Source: Amphibalanus amphitrite (lineage: Eukaryota > Arthropoda > Thecostraca > Balanomorpha > Balanidae). From it: 64,000 nucleotides of DNA. Positions 48,701 to 57,400 of the stretch are shown one piece after another (the stretch's first letter is position 1; each line of letters starts with the position of its first letter). The DNA lies in NCBI RefSeq assembly GCF_019059575.1, contig NW_024881540.1, positions 1,426,001 through 1,490,000 of the forward strand, written 5' to 3'. Position numbers and translations under genes: made by a program. Under the pieces are notes generated by a model. The model made no database searches. It had not been told where the DNA came from and saw only the letters and a list, made by a program, of their open reading frames with translations.

Positions 48701-48779
48701 CGAGTGGAACGTCAGCAGGGCGGTCAGCAGTCTGATGGTGCGCCACGGCTCAGCGTCTGGACAGGCCACCGTCGTATGA
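26827..48779 (+). CDS. Ack: ACK/TNK2-family non-receptor tyrosine kinase
   Basis: Coding exons join in phase to about 1183 aa (human ACK1 about 1040): 26827-26913, 27480-27617, 27891-28088, 28539-28688, 29075-29223, 29537-29677, 29935-30094, 30588-30704, 31013-31128, 31513-31661, 31982-32118, 33186-33345, 37639-37713 (tentative), 39427-39650, 43042-43251, 43616-43840, 45274-45434, 45618-45749, 46160-46325, 46720-46880, 47578-47824, 48184-48315 and 48663-48779 (TGA). The order SAM-like N-terminus, kinase, SH3, CRIB, proline-rich tail and UBA is that of Cdc42-associated kinase ACK, a cytosolic kinase acting in receptor trafficking and Cdc42 signalling. The start ATGTCG at 26827 opens the SAM-like domain. 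The exon at 37639 has a weak acceptor and was kept because it is open, phase 1-1, and bridges its neighbours. A 15-nt exon at 40182 and an 87-nt one at 39971 are further phase 0-0 candidates not counted. Introns hold a dead mariner and several tandem repeats. Confidence 0.93.
31013..33345 (+). other. ACK SH3 and CRIB exons
   Basis: Exons 31013-31128 and 31513-31661 encode an SH3 domain ([15 protein letters not shown], then [20 protein letters not shown], about residues 402-449). Exon 31982-32118 encodes [16 protein letters not shown] (about 484-499), which fits the ISxP...H..HVG consensus of Cdc42/Rac-binding CRIB motifs. SH3 preceding CRIB directly after the kinase domain is diagnostic of ACK and separates this gene from other tyrosine kinases. 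Confidence 0.9.
33346..33850. repeat. Purine-rich degenerate tandem repeats in ACK intron
   Basis: GGGACTAGGTGAAGGGTAGG-like units repeat irregularly for about 500 bp directly downstream of the 33345 donor. The best direct repeat is GGGAACTGGGAGAGAAGCAC plus AGGACTAG, present near 33488 and again near 33526. The strand is strongly biased to A and G. Non-coding. Confidence 0.65.
36870..36962. repeat. 29-bp tandem repeat with TGACTC/GAGTC pairs
   Basis: Slightly more than three copies of a 29-bp unit, TGACTCGGCTGTGAGTCGCC followed by GGCCCGTTG. Each unit contains TGACTC and an inverted-like GAGTC spaced 7 bp. The array lies in a long ACK intron just before a CpG-rich stretch (36960-37180) that has no supported exon. 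Confidence 0.75.
37639..37713 (+). other. Tentative 75-nt ACK exon
   Basis: The frame ending NNRDSGFV|G at a GGTGGGTGAG donor is open and phase 1, like the exon before (GAG|G) and the exon after (|AG CTG). Using the AG at 37637-37638 gives a phase-matched 75-nt exon reading [18 protein letters not shown] and RDSGFV. The upstream tract is not pyrimidine-rich and other nearby AGs exist, so the exact 5' edge, or the exon itself, is uncertain. Confidence 0.45.
39047..39423. repeat. 42-bp pyrimidine-rich tandem repeat abutting an ACK exon
   Basis: About nine copies of a 42-bp unit with core CTGCGTCTCTCCCTCCCGTC followed by TGCCGTGTGTCTAATGTCGTC. The array ends three bases before the acceptor AG at 39425-39426. 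The last unit's CTCTCCCTCC serves as the polypyrimidine tract of the exon at 39427. Frames on both strands stay open because the unit is a multiple of three, but this is intron sequence. Confidence 0.9.
39660..39968. repeat. TTCTC microsatellite, about 300 bp
   Basis: TTCTC repeats with scattered interruptions start nine bases after the donor of the ACK exon ending at 39650 and end in TTTCTCTTTCTCCAG at 39956-39970. That end is itself a textbook splice acceptor. The open frames of LLFSS-type and REEKR-type residues seen here are products of the microsatellite. Confidence 0.95.
39971..40057 (+). other. Candidate 87-nt cassette exon of ACK
   Basis: Directly after the microsatellite acceptor lie 87 nt, open, phase 0-0 and ending TCAGAG|GTGAGA, a good donor. 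It would insert 29 residues beginning [18 protein letters not shown] between the poly-alanine exon (phase 0 end) and the next exon. Codon choice is less GC-rich than the neighbouring exons and no family homology is recognised. It may be an unused or young exon. Confidence 0.3.
40182..40196 (+). other. Candidate 15-nt microexon of ACK
   Basis: CTTCCTCTCTCCACGTCAG precedes 15 nt (PLSGL) followed by GTGAGT. It is phase 0-0 and so could be inserted between the exons ending at 39650 and starting at 43042 without changing frame. Both splice sites are strong, but so short a match can arise by chance. Confidence 0.35.
41395..42693 (-). mobile_element. Complete mariner-type element (1.3 kb)
   Basis: Both tips are CAGGGTGGGGCAGAAAGATT followed by TACCT, a perfect 25-bp inverted repeat, flanked by TA on each side (41393-41394 and 42694-42695). 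Size, TA duplication and an internal transposase on the - strand identify a Tc1/mariner element. It is inserted in the ACK intron between exons 39427-39650 and 43042-43251, in antisense orientation. The perfect tips suggest recent insertion even though the transposase is broken. Confidence 0.93.
41514..42501 (-). pseudogene. Broken mariner transposase, DD37D type
   Basis: The N-terminal part (42501 down to 42109) carries helix-turn-helix sequence such as [17 protein letters not shown] and [15 protein letters not shown]. The C-terminal part (down to 41514) carries the catalytic region: an Asp in VASDG, the Asp in [11 protein letters not shown] and the Asp in SPDLNPMDF. Exactly 37 residues separate the last two, which places it in the DD37D (maT-like) group. 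It is dead: a TGA interrupts the frame at about 42109 where a Trp is usual, an A-run just after it adds a one-base frameshift, and a second TGA lies at 41970-41972, again where Trp is expected. Confidence 0.85.
45779..45971. repeat. GAAT microsatellite
   Basis: About 28 copies of GAAT/TGAA between 45779 and 45892, a short interruption, then a second run at 45949-45971. It starts about 30 bp after the donor at 45750 of an ACK exon. Intronic and non-coding. Confidence 0.95.
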
Positions 48780-49599
48780 CGGGCCGCTCCTCTCAGCGCT
48801 GGGCGCACCATCGGCGCACCGTGTCCACTAAATTCAGGCTGATATGAGACGTCCTTCGTGGACAGGCAGATCTCTATGGAATCTGTTCGGAATATTTACC
48901 GACTCTGGTCAGGTTTTGGGGCCTCAGCTCGGTGTGGCAGTGATATACGGGGCCGCTGGCGAGATCAGCTCTATGATGTACCTACCTGTGTGTTTCGGCG
49001 GCCGGCGGCGGTCGGAACTGTGCGTGTGTGACGGCGGTGCGTGTGCGAAGTATTATCGGCGGTTTTTCACCAGCGAATGTGGATTTTATTCTGCCTCGAT
49101 GCCTCGAACGGGACCAGTGCGGGTCCAACCCCTGTGTGCCTCCAAATGCCAGCTTCCACCTCCTCGGGGTGGGGTGTTGGCTCCGCTCCCCCGCCCCGCT
49201 GGGCAGGGGAGGGGAGCCCCGCCCCCACTCCGCGGAGGGCGACCCCCACCCCATCCCTCCCCAGCATCACGACGCGGGTGCTCGTCTTCCCTCCCCCCCC
49301 CCCCCGCCGACCGAAATAGCGGAGACCCCCGGGCTGTTTTATATTCGTGCGTGGTGTGCGCGTGACCCCGCGGGTAGACCGGTGCGCGATCCGCCACTGA
49401 GTTAATGAGAACGTGCCACAGTTGCAGCTTTACTGACAAATACTGGGCGGCTGGCGCGGCGGCCGGCCGCCCAAATTATAAACGAGGAGTTGTGAATCTC
49501 TGCGCGCGACCCAGTTTGTACTTTTGTACGTTTTTTAGTCTCAATCGCGTGTGCCTGCGCAAAATCGTGCCGCCCTTGGTACGGGTGTGGGCTTGGACT

Positions 49600-49870
49600 G
49601 TGGTCCGTCGGACGATGGTCCCGTGCGACCTTGGACTGCAGCGTGGTCCTTCGGACGATGGTCCCGGTCTCGCATGACAGGACCGTGGATCGTCAAACGA
49701 TGGTCTCGGTCCCTCAGGATCGTGGTCCGTCGGACGATTCCCGGTCTCAGGACCGTGGTCTGTCGGCCGCTGGTCACAGTTTCAGGACCGTGGTCTGTCG
49801 GACGATGGTCTCGGTCCCTCAGGACCGTTGTCCATCGTACGACGGTCCCGGTCTCTGGGGACCGTGGTCC
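49600..49870. repeat. Degenerate minisatellite, 33-38 bp units
   Basis: Seven to nine diverged copies of a unit reading about GTGGTCCGTCGGACGATGGT followed by CCCGGTCTCAGGACC. Unit length varies (33 to 38 bp), so it is older or less homogeneous than the other arrays in the window. Non-coding. Confidence 0.8.
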
Positions 49871-50076
49871 CGGTCTCGCCGACACCCGGCCGCTAGCGGT
49901 GCCCGGTACAGTAGCGGCCGATATGTTCGACCCGAGATGTAGCGGACTGCAATATACCTGCAGCGTACAAAGCGTGTCTGGTGTACTGGTGAGGCGTGAG
50001 ATTAAGCCAACAAACTGTATATATTGGGGATATACCGCTCTATCGATGTAGAGCTCTATTGATGAGATATCTCGCT

Positions 50077-51276
50077 TTAACCCGCGCCCCACTGGGGTCT
50101 GCGTATAACACGCCCTACTGGGGGGGGGGGGGGGCTATTCATAGCCCCCCCCTCCTAACTCCGAAACTACTGGGCCGATCGTCAAAATTCAAACGGCGTC
50201 TGATAGACCCGGAAAAACTGTCGAGCGAATCCTAATTTCATTGACCTCGAGGTCACCGATGACGTCACAGGTCAGGTCAAAGTAAAAATTATTAGCATTT
50301 TGGCTTCTTCACGTTTTGGGCTCTGGCCGCCGTCTTACAAGTCAGATCAGGCTCATTTTTGGTTCACACACTCGTAAACAGATGCTCTAGATACTCTGAG
50401 GGTACCAAACTTGTACTTTGATTTTCAGGTCAAGGTCAGGTCATCACAGGTCACGAAAATATTGTATCATCCGTCGGTCACGTGACACATATTTTATGGT
50501 CCATTTAGGCCAAACATTTCGAATTTGATGTCGTCTGTGTCATTCGAGGTCATTTTGAGTCAAATTTAGCTTAGGTCAGGTCACTTTCAGGTCAAAAAAG
50601 GTCAAATTTTGAAGTTATAATTTTTCAACAAAAAAGGTGTCTATTGGATGCAGTTTGAGCTCAGGAACACGATGGTGCTATTTATATTGGCGTACGATGT
50701 CAAATTCGTGCTGAAAAAGTGATTTGAAAAATTAATAATTGTTAATTTTTTGCAATAATGCGTATAACTTGGCCATTTTTTGAAGATATTTAGCTAAAAC
50801 TTGCTAGAGTAAGTCATAATAATGCGTTCTATCACATATATTCCGTTTTTTTTCGAAAAGTCAAAAAAAAAAATGGAAAAAAAAATGTAAAAATAAAAAA
50901 TTTTGAATTTTATTATATAAAATTTTCGAAATTTTCCAAATTTCGAAAATCCGAGATAGCAGTTTGATAGAGCAGTCTATTCTAAATCCTCTCATGCAAA
51001 GAAATTGGATCTAGCTTAAAAACTGAGCTCTTGGGAGCGATTGCCGTGGTTCAATGTTTTGCGTCGAAATCGGCCGAACATGACGTCACTCTGACGTCAT
51101 TTCCGGCCGACCTATGGTAGGTACGAAGTTAAAATTTTGACACAAGGTGTCAAATTGATGCAGCCGAGGGTACTGAAAGTTTGGCGTCGATACGTCAAGC
51201 GGTTTGGAAGTTATTGCAGAAAAACGGGAGGGGGGGCTATAAATAGCCCCCCCCCCCCCAGTGGGGCGCGGGTTAA
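50077..51276. mobile_element. TTAA-type fold-back element, copy 3 (1.2 kb)
   Basis: The tips TTAACCCGCGCCCCACTGGG and CCCAGTGGGGCGCGGGTTAA are exact inverted repeats with TTAA at both edges. As in copy 2, TGACCTCGAGGTCA, a TGACGTCA (50260-50267) and AGGTCA repeats lie near the left end, and two TGACGTCA sites starting 11 bp apart (51081 and 51092) near the right end. Long G and C runs and an A/T-rich core (50860-50960) complete it. No coding capacity. Confidence 0.85.
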
Positions 51277-52416
51277 TTGTGCTGAGTCTGAGTGATTCCG
51301 AAGCTCACCGCTGTTGCGTACTCAGTTGTCGATGCATTGAACCTTTCCTTTATGCAGATAAACTAGAGTTGGTAGTTCATGAATTAATCAATACGCTTAG
51401 TTTTTGTTATAACTAGGTACAATATCCTTGCTACTATTGGCCTATAATATCGGGACAGGGCAGTCCAGCCCCGTGTGACCGTTCTCAGAAACCCAGACGG
51501 AGCTGGTGTTCAAACATTTTCGTTTATCGCGTTCCGTCCACACAGATATGGAGGAATTGGTGCCGATAAACGAAAAACACTGAATCGACAGACGGTGCTG
51601 ATAGTGTCGCCAAGCTCGTGTAGATTTGCGATATTCAGGACCCTGTAGGCTCAAACCGAAGTGATAACGGCGTCTGCCTGGGTACTGGTAGGGTCAATTG
51701 TCCGGTGTAGGATCTGCACTTTCACTACACATTGGCAAGTTGATTTATACCATTTCATTTCATGGTACAGATTCGCCTAGAATAATTTCCTGAAATCATG
51801 GGATGAAAAATGGGGTTACCTACCTGAAGTAATGAGGGCAAAGTAGCTCTACCCGCAAAAAGTATTCGACTACCTCTCATAAGTTTTTGTACTGCTTAGG
51901 CTCGGAGTCCTGACCTGTCTCACTGGATTTTACGTCGCAGTAAACCGGAGACCCTAATTAGAGTATAAATGTATGCAACCCGTGCAGGTATAGGTTGCAT
52001 ATAGTGGTATGCCCAGTTGTTGTTCCCTACTGCAGGTTGTTTGTGCACCCAAACCCATTTCATAAATTGATGGCAATTACTGAACTTTAAGCTCTGGGCT
52101 CTGAAGCAGATTTTGTTCCTTGGTTGTATATTTCGCTCTGAATAGTCATTAATCGTTGAAAGTCCAGACAAATGCCGATTTAGTCCCGTCCTGTTTGTGG
52201 CGCTGGTGGGTGTTACCGCGCGTCTCACTCGTCAGGTGAGCTGGCGCCGGTCGCGTTTCCCCGGACTCTCCGCTAGGCGGCGGCCGCGCCGAGTCGGGCC
52301 GCGACTTCGCTCAGTTTCAAACGACCGCGGTGGGCGCGGCAGTAGCGGGCCGGGCGCGAGGCGAGTGGGGCTGTGTAGGTGCTTGTGCGCGGTGAGGTTT
52401 GGCTAAGCGTGGAGCC

Positions 52417-52505
52417 ATGGCGCACCACGATGAGGCCGGGATCGGGGACTTTGTCCTCCTGGACCAAATCAACATTGACAGCTTCATGGAGAACCTGCAG
52501 GTCCG
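52417..52505 (+). CDS. Myo31DF: Class I unconventional myosin (Myo1D/Myo31DF-like), first coding exon only
   Basis: The exon reads MAHHDEAGIGDFVLLDQINI then DSFMENLQV(R) and ends CAGGTCCG|GTAAGT in phase 2. The pattern [E/H]AG[I/V]GDFVL[L/M]D.I....FM.NL..R is the N-terminus of class I myosins, and AGIGDFVL.DQI most resembles the Myo1D/Myo31DF branch. The motor domain with its P-loop would follow in later exons; no exon with the expected IYTYIGEV..SVNPY sequence was found before 64000, so the first intron exceeds 11.4 kb. Myo31DF-type myosins are actin motors that set left-right asymmetry in flies, which is family knowledge only. Upstream untranslated exons are possible. Confidence 0.75.
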
Positions 52506-53431
52506 GTAAGTGTCGAACAGGTGACCGCGCCGGCACTGGCGCTCGGGTCAGCAGCGGCGTATTTAGAAAATCGCGAAGGGGGGGGCCAAGGGTTTGGAGG
52601 GCGCCACCTCACCCAAGGAGGGCGCCATACGGTCGCGAGATAAAAAAATCGCTCAATGGGGGTTGGGGGGTTGGGAGGCGTTTTTTACCATGCCACCAGT
52701 TTTTTTTTTGCGTAACCTCGTATAGGTCGTGCTGCATTGATTTTGCATCGTGTGTATTCATTATACTCCAGGTCACAAAAGGTCAAGTGTTCTTGAAATG
52801 CTGCGCCGAAGGCGCGCGAAATTTTTGAAAACAACCTTTTCCTCCGCTTTTTAGGCACGCCTTTTATACGATCACTGTTCAAAGCTCCTCTCGCTCTTTT
52901 ACCAAATTTGAAGGTGTAAAAAATACCTAAGGTTTGGTCGGGCCGCTGCCACACAAACTGTACAGAAAGCTTGGCTCATGGGTGTCGATGTATAAAAGTT
53001 TATTGGCGGTGGCATATCTACGCACCAGATCACCGTATCGGATTGATACCGGAGCGCGAGATGCGTAAACATCATCCAAATTACCTCAGACCAGCCTTCA
53101 TAGCCTTCTCACAGATGCATACACACAGTGTACCCACATAACCAGTTTCAATCACCGAAACTTCAGATGCCTGCTGTTGCGCCCGAACCTGTTGACAATA
53201 CTTAATCGTAATCCATATAGATGCCATGATGCACGTAAAGTAGGATCAATCCGTTAAGACCAAAGACGTGTTTTATGCATCGTAGAGCGTAGATAGTTTT
53301 GGTAGGTATAGATACTTCATTCATTGTGCTGAATGCACGTTCATTTGTGGCAGTTTTCACAGGCAAGACATCAACTATGTGCAATAGAACGACTAAGTTG
53401 AAAAACATGCCAAAGGAGTAAATAAATGATA

Positions 53432-54240
53432 GGAGGGCAGCGATCAACGGATGTTGCCAATAGGTAGAAGGGCTGCGATCCACAGGAGGGCACTAATAGG
53501 TAGAAGAGCCCCGATCAACATCCCGAGTTTCGACAGTAGGGCACCGATAGGTAGGAAGTTGGCGAGCAGCAGGAGGGCGCCAATGGATAGAAGGGCAGCG
53601 ATCAACAGGAGGGCACCAATAGGTAGGAGGGCGCCGATCAACAATCAACAGGAGGGCGCCACCAGGTAAGAGGGTGGCGAGGAACAGGAGAGCACCAATA
53701 GGAGGGTGGCGATCAACAAGAGGTCGCCAATAGGTGGGAGGGCGGTCATCAACTGGAAGTCGCCAATGAGCGGAAGGGTGACGATTAAAATGGGGGTGGC
53801 AATGGTGAGGAGGGCGCCTTTGCTCAAGAGGATGACACGAACAGGAGGGCGTCTGTGCGGAGGGCGCTGGTCAACAGGAAGGTGCCAGTGGATAGGAGGG
53901 CGGTGATCAACAGGAGGGTGCCAGTGGTTAGGAGGGCGGCGATCTACACGAGGGCCCCAATAGGAGAAGGGCCCCGATTAACATTCAACAGGAAGGACTA
54001 GGGAACCAATAGGTAGGAGGGCGGCACTGAACAAGAGGGTGCCAAAAGGGAGAAAGGCGGCCTTCAAAATTTCACATGAGGGCTCAATAGGTAGGAGAGC
54101 GCCAATAATTATGAGGACGCCGATCAGCAGAAGGGCGGCAATGTGTAGCAGGGTGGCGACCTACAGGAGGGCGCCTTCGGGTGAGAGGGCGTTTATTTAC
54201 AGGACAGCGGCTTACATAGGCGACCACCGTTACGCTTAGA
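53432..54240. repeat. 36-bp tandem array, about 22 copies
   Basis: The unit reads roughly AACAGGAGGGCACCAATAGG followed by TAGGAGGGCGCCGATC. Because 36 is a multiple of three, frames stay open and read as LLPIGALLLIAA or IGRRAPINRRAP repeats on the two strands. Divergence between units increases toward the right end. Located inside the putative 2-kb element. Confidence 0.85.
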
Positions 54241-54262
54241 GAGCTACAGCCTACAAATGTGG

Positions 54263-54495
54263 TTGGAGGGCGCCCGAGGGAGCCCTCCAACCGTATTTGG
54301 AGGGCGTATTTGGAATGGGCGTCCTCCGAGGGCGCCCTCCATCCGTATTTTCCCTGTAAACACATTCGCGATTGGAGGGCGCCCTCCAGTCGCGATTGTT
54401 TTTCGATTCGATTATATCACAATTGCATTTGCGATTGGAGGGCGCCTTCGGCGCCCTCCAATCGCAAAGGGCGCCTTCGGCGCCCAAGGGGGGGG
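54263..54495. repeat. Cluster of nested palindromes (GGAGGGCGCC)
   Basis: At least three inverted repeats built on GGAGGGCGCC follow one another. The best is TTTGCGATTGGAGGGCGCC, a 3-nt centre TTC and its exact complement (54428-54468, 19-bp stem). Others are GGTTGGAGGGC...GCCCTCCAACC near 54263-54291 and CGATTGGAGGGCGCCCTCCAGTCG near 54369. GGGCGCCTTCGGCGCCC follows at about 54469. Confidence 0.85.
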
Positions 54496-57400
54496 CCATG
54501 GCCCAGTGGCCCCCCCCCTGCCTACGCCCCTGCGGGTCAGGGTCAGCGATGGCGCCTCTCGCTTTCAAACAGCCCCTCCCGCCTAGAGGCGAAGGAAGAG
54601 CTTTCTTCGCTATGGACGTATGGCGATCCATACGCTGACCGTGTCTAAGTTGCATGGCTTCGTCGCCGGTTTTCCCGTAAGGTACGATTGCCGAGTACGA
54701 TGAGTCGCTGCGGAATTGCCCAGGTCAGCATTGTGTGCGTACCATTCTCCGATTATGGCTCCGATTATAGGCTCCGTCGCCATGTCCGTTATCGCTGTGA
54801 GTCGCCCCGGAGCGATAACCGCCTGGGATGGACACAATCACGGTCGGAGCGCGGACCTGCACGTGAGCTCATGGATAAGGGCAGCCCTGTTTGCTGGCTG
54901 ACCGGCCAGGGCCGACCGGCAGCTGACAAAGCCGTTTTTACCGGGCCGGCGCTGCCCCGTGGAAGGGGAAGCCCTGAGCTGGCTGCCCTGAACTGGAAAG
55001 CTTGAGCTCACACTTCGTGAACTGATGCAGCCGGAGAGAAGGAGAGCGTCGGGGAGTGAATTTTAACCACCTCAGGCTGACGAGTGACGGTTCCTTGTTT
55101 CGTCGTGTGGAGCACGTGCTAGTGGCGTGATCCTGGCCCCGAGGACCAAGAATCTTTCCTATACGGTCACGAGTGTTTGGTAGGTACTCTGATGAGAAAT
55201 GGCTCGATGACCCTGGATCTGAGTCCGTGGTGTTAACTCACACTCTGGCTCCCGAACGAGCACATTCCGCTCTTCGGTGTCATATTCGCACCCGTGACTG
55301 TATCCTGACATTTGACACCGCCTCACTCGGTGGCACTCGCCCGGAGGCAGTCGGTCAAATATGTGACACCGATATTGCTAAGTGTGTGTACGATGTACGA
55401 TGGCCTTAGGACAAAACAGTTCGCACCGTCTCTGAAAAGTTACGCCTCCCGCCACTGTGGAAACTCCCCACCCGCTCGGAAGTGAGGACGTTGCTCAAGA
55501 GCCGCACCCCGGAGTTGTTTTGGTAGTTGTGTGCGCCGTCTAGAAGGGGAGGGGCGCGACTGTGCAGGCTGTGCGCTGCCGCTGCACACGGGACGCCGAC
55601 CTATTCCCACTTTGCGTCCTTGGCACGTAGTCGTGTGTTACGGCCCGTATCGCACCTCCGTCCTGCACCACTGTGCGCTCCCTCACCGATGCCCGTTCAG
55701 ACGCAGCGGGTGGGTTGGGGTCGCACACTCGTATCCCGACCCAGCCTGCGCTCGCCTCTAGTGAGAGTCGTCACCGGGGAGGATAAATAAACGGGATCGA
55801 GACGGTGCGGGGTGAGCTACCGGGGCCACTCTGGACCCCACAGGTCGTTCTAGTGCTGTGTCCGGCGTACAGCTGCCGATACCTAACGCTTATAAAACTG
55901 GAACTCCGCTCGAGTTCTCGAGAATTACCCCTTCACACCCATTGTCAAACCAAACAGGACATGGCAGTGGTGGAGGAAAGCAGGACTAATGCTAATATCG
56001 TCTTGTTTACCTCGGTAACAGAACACGCCTGAATCGGACTGTTTGTTGCATTTTCTTGAAGTTTTATAACTGCCGTTTTAGTGGACTTGTATTTATAATG
56101 AGAAGTTCTTTTTTCAGTGGGCTGTCTGTTCGGCTCAAAAGAAAGGCGATTGCTTATACAGCAGGTAACTCATTTCAAACAACAAAGTAGCCCGTGTTTG
56201 GCGTGGTCCATATATGGTTCTCTACACTTTCCAGCATATCCCGTATGCGCAGCTGCATGCCGCCGCCCGTTGGTATACCTACCCGCCCGCCCGTTGGACG
56301 TGGCTGATGGAACCATCAAACATGAGACCAAACACGGCACTGCCGCCAGCCCGGCTGGTCCGTGAGCACTGTGTGTGTGACCTTGGGAAGAGCGCTGGAT
56401 GCCGGGCCGCTAGTCTCCGCGGGAATATCTCACCGTTCAGTCGTCAGGCCCAGCCTGAGGCCTGAGCCTATGGTGGGCCTGGTCTCAGCAGGCATAGCTG
56501 ATATAATTCGACCTGACAGCTATATGTGGCACCAAGCTTGGTGCCTCTGGAGTCTGGATCCCGCGACGGCCAATGATGCCGTCTCCGACAGGCCCTTGAT
56601 AACAATTCCCGTGTCTACAGGGATACCGTCCGTATACTATCCAACAGGCGGCATACTGGATAGAAAATGCGTCTGGTTTCCGACCTTCCCCACCGTTCAG
56701 CGCCGTCGTGCGACATATGCATCCACACTGCGCTACCACCGGAACCGGGCGTGCCTGTATAGACGGACCCTAGCCCTCCAGCCAGGCCGTGCCGCTCGCC
56801 GTGCAGGCCGTACCGTACGCCCCTCCCGCCGCGGAGAGCCGTGCAGACACCGCCTCCAACTGGTTAGTCTCGTTTGGCGCTCGGACATTCCGTGCATACT
56901 GGAGCCGGACGGATCAGACGCTGGCGGCTGGACAATGAACTCGGCCGTTTGGGGAGCCGGCGCGGTGACTCCTGGAAAGGACTGCCGGGATGATCTCAGG
57001 GATCCCAGGCGGAGTTCCGCCGAATATGTCCGGCTGACGGTTGGACAGGGTGACTCGGGAGGTTGATTGATGGCAGCCTCGGAGTTGGCCCCTCCCCCTC
57101 TGAGCGGACGACCCTGGAGCCAGTGCTTTGGACGGCCGTTGGGCGGAGTGCGTCACAGGGCGGGGGGCGGAGCGGGCGAGTATCCTCCAGGTTTGGGGGC
57201 CGCTGTCATCCAACAGTGGGTCGGCCCGTCACCTTCGGCGTCCTACATACTCTCCCAACCTGCTCCTTTCGGTGGAAGACAACGCCCGTCGGAGATTTAT
57301 TGGCTAGAAACGGTGACGTGACGCGTCATTATATATTCAGTTTTTCTTGAGGAACATCTCTAACGCGATTAAACGTCGTTTTATTATTATTCGTTGTGAA

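Larger units (their letters stand above)
39427..48779 (+). other. ACK C-terminal tail and UBA exons
   Basis: The tail is low-complexity: alanine runs of 7 and 10 in the 39427 exon around [11 protein letters not shown], another alanine run in the 45274 exon, and a [10 protein letters not shown] stretch in the 47578 exon. Proline-rich segments [11 protein letters not shown] (46160 exon) and PPAKPPR (46720 exon) could bind SH3 domains. A helical segment [19 protein letters not shown] lies in the 43616 exon. The last two exons ([36 protein letters not shown], then [20 protein letters not shown]) form the C-terminal UBA-type ubiquitin-binding region of ACK. Confidence 0.85.
48780..52416. other. 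Intergenic region between ACK and the myosin gene
   Basis: The first part is the presumed 3' untranslated region of ACK; no AATAAA was found before the TTAA element at 50077, so the end of the transcript is unclear. It includes a GC-rich C/G-run stretch (49190-49330), a degenerate tandem repeat at 49.6-49.9 kb and TTAA element copy 3. The last 220 bp before 52417 are GC- and CpG-rich and probably contain the myosin promoter or leader; a possible acceptor-like CGTCAG occurs at about 52231-52236. Confidence 0.5.
52550..54533. mobile_element. Putative 2-kb element with GGGGGGGGCC ends
   Basis: The left end (AGCGGCGTATTTAGAAAATC, then GGGGGGGGCCAAGGG) is weakly matched by the complement of the right end (AGGGGCGTAGGCAGGGGGGG, then GGCCACTGGGCC). 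Both sides share GGAGGGCGCC motifs (52598-52633 and 54263-54490). Between them lie a 36-bp tandem array and nested palindromes. No transposase frame was seen, so it would be non-autonomous. Boundaries are approximate. Confidence 0.45.

Noticed and set aside
53432-54240. Regularly spaced repeats that could suggest a CRISPR-like array
   Set aside because: Units are contiguous tandem repeats without unique spacers, in a eukaryotic intron.
56362-57066. 234-codon + strand frame ending in GQGDSGG, resembling the serine protease GDSGG motif
   Set aside because: No catalytic His or Asp context, no protease fold sequence around it, and the motif is followed immediately by the stop; judged chance.
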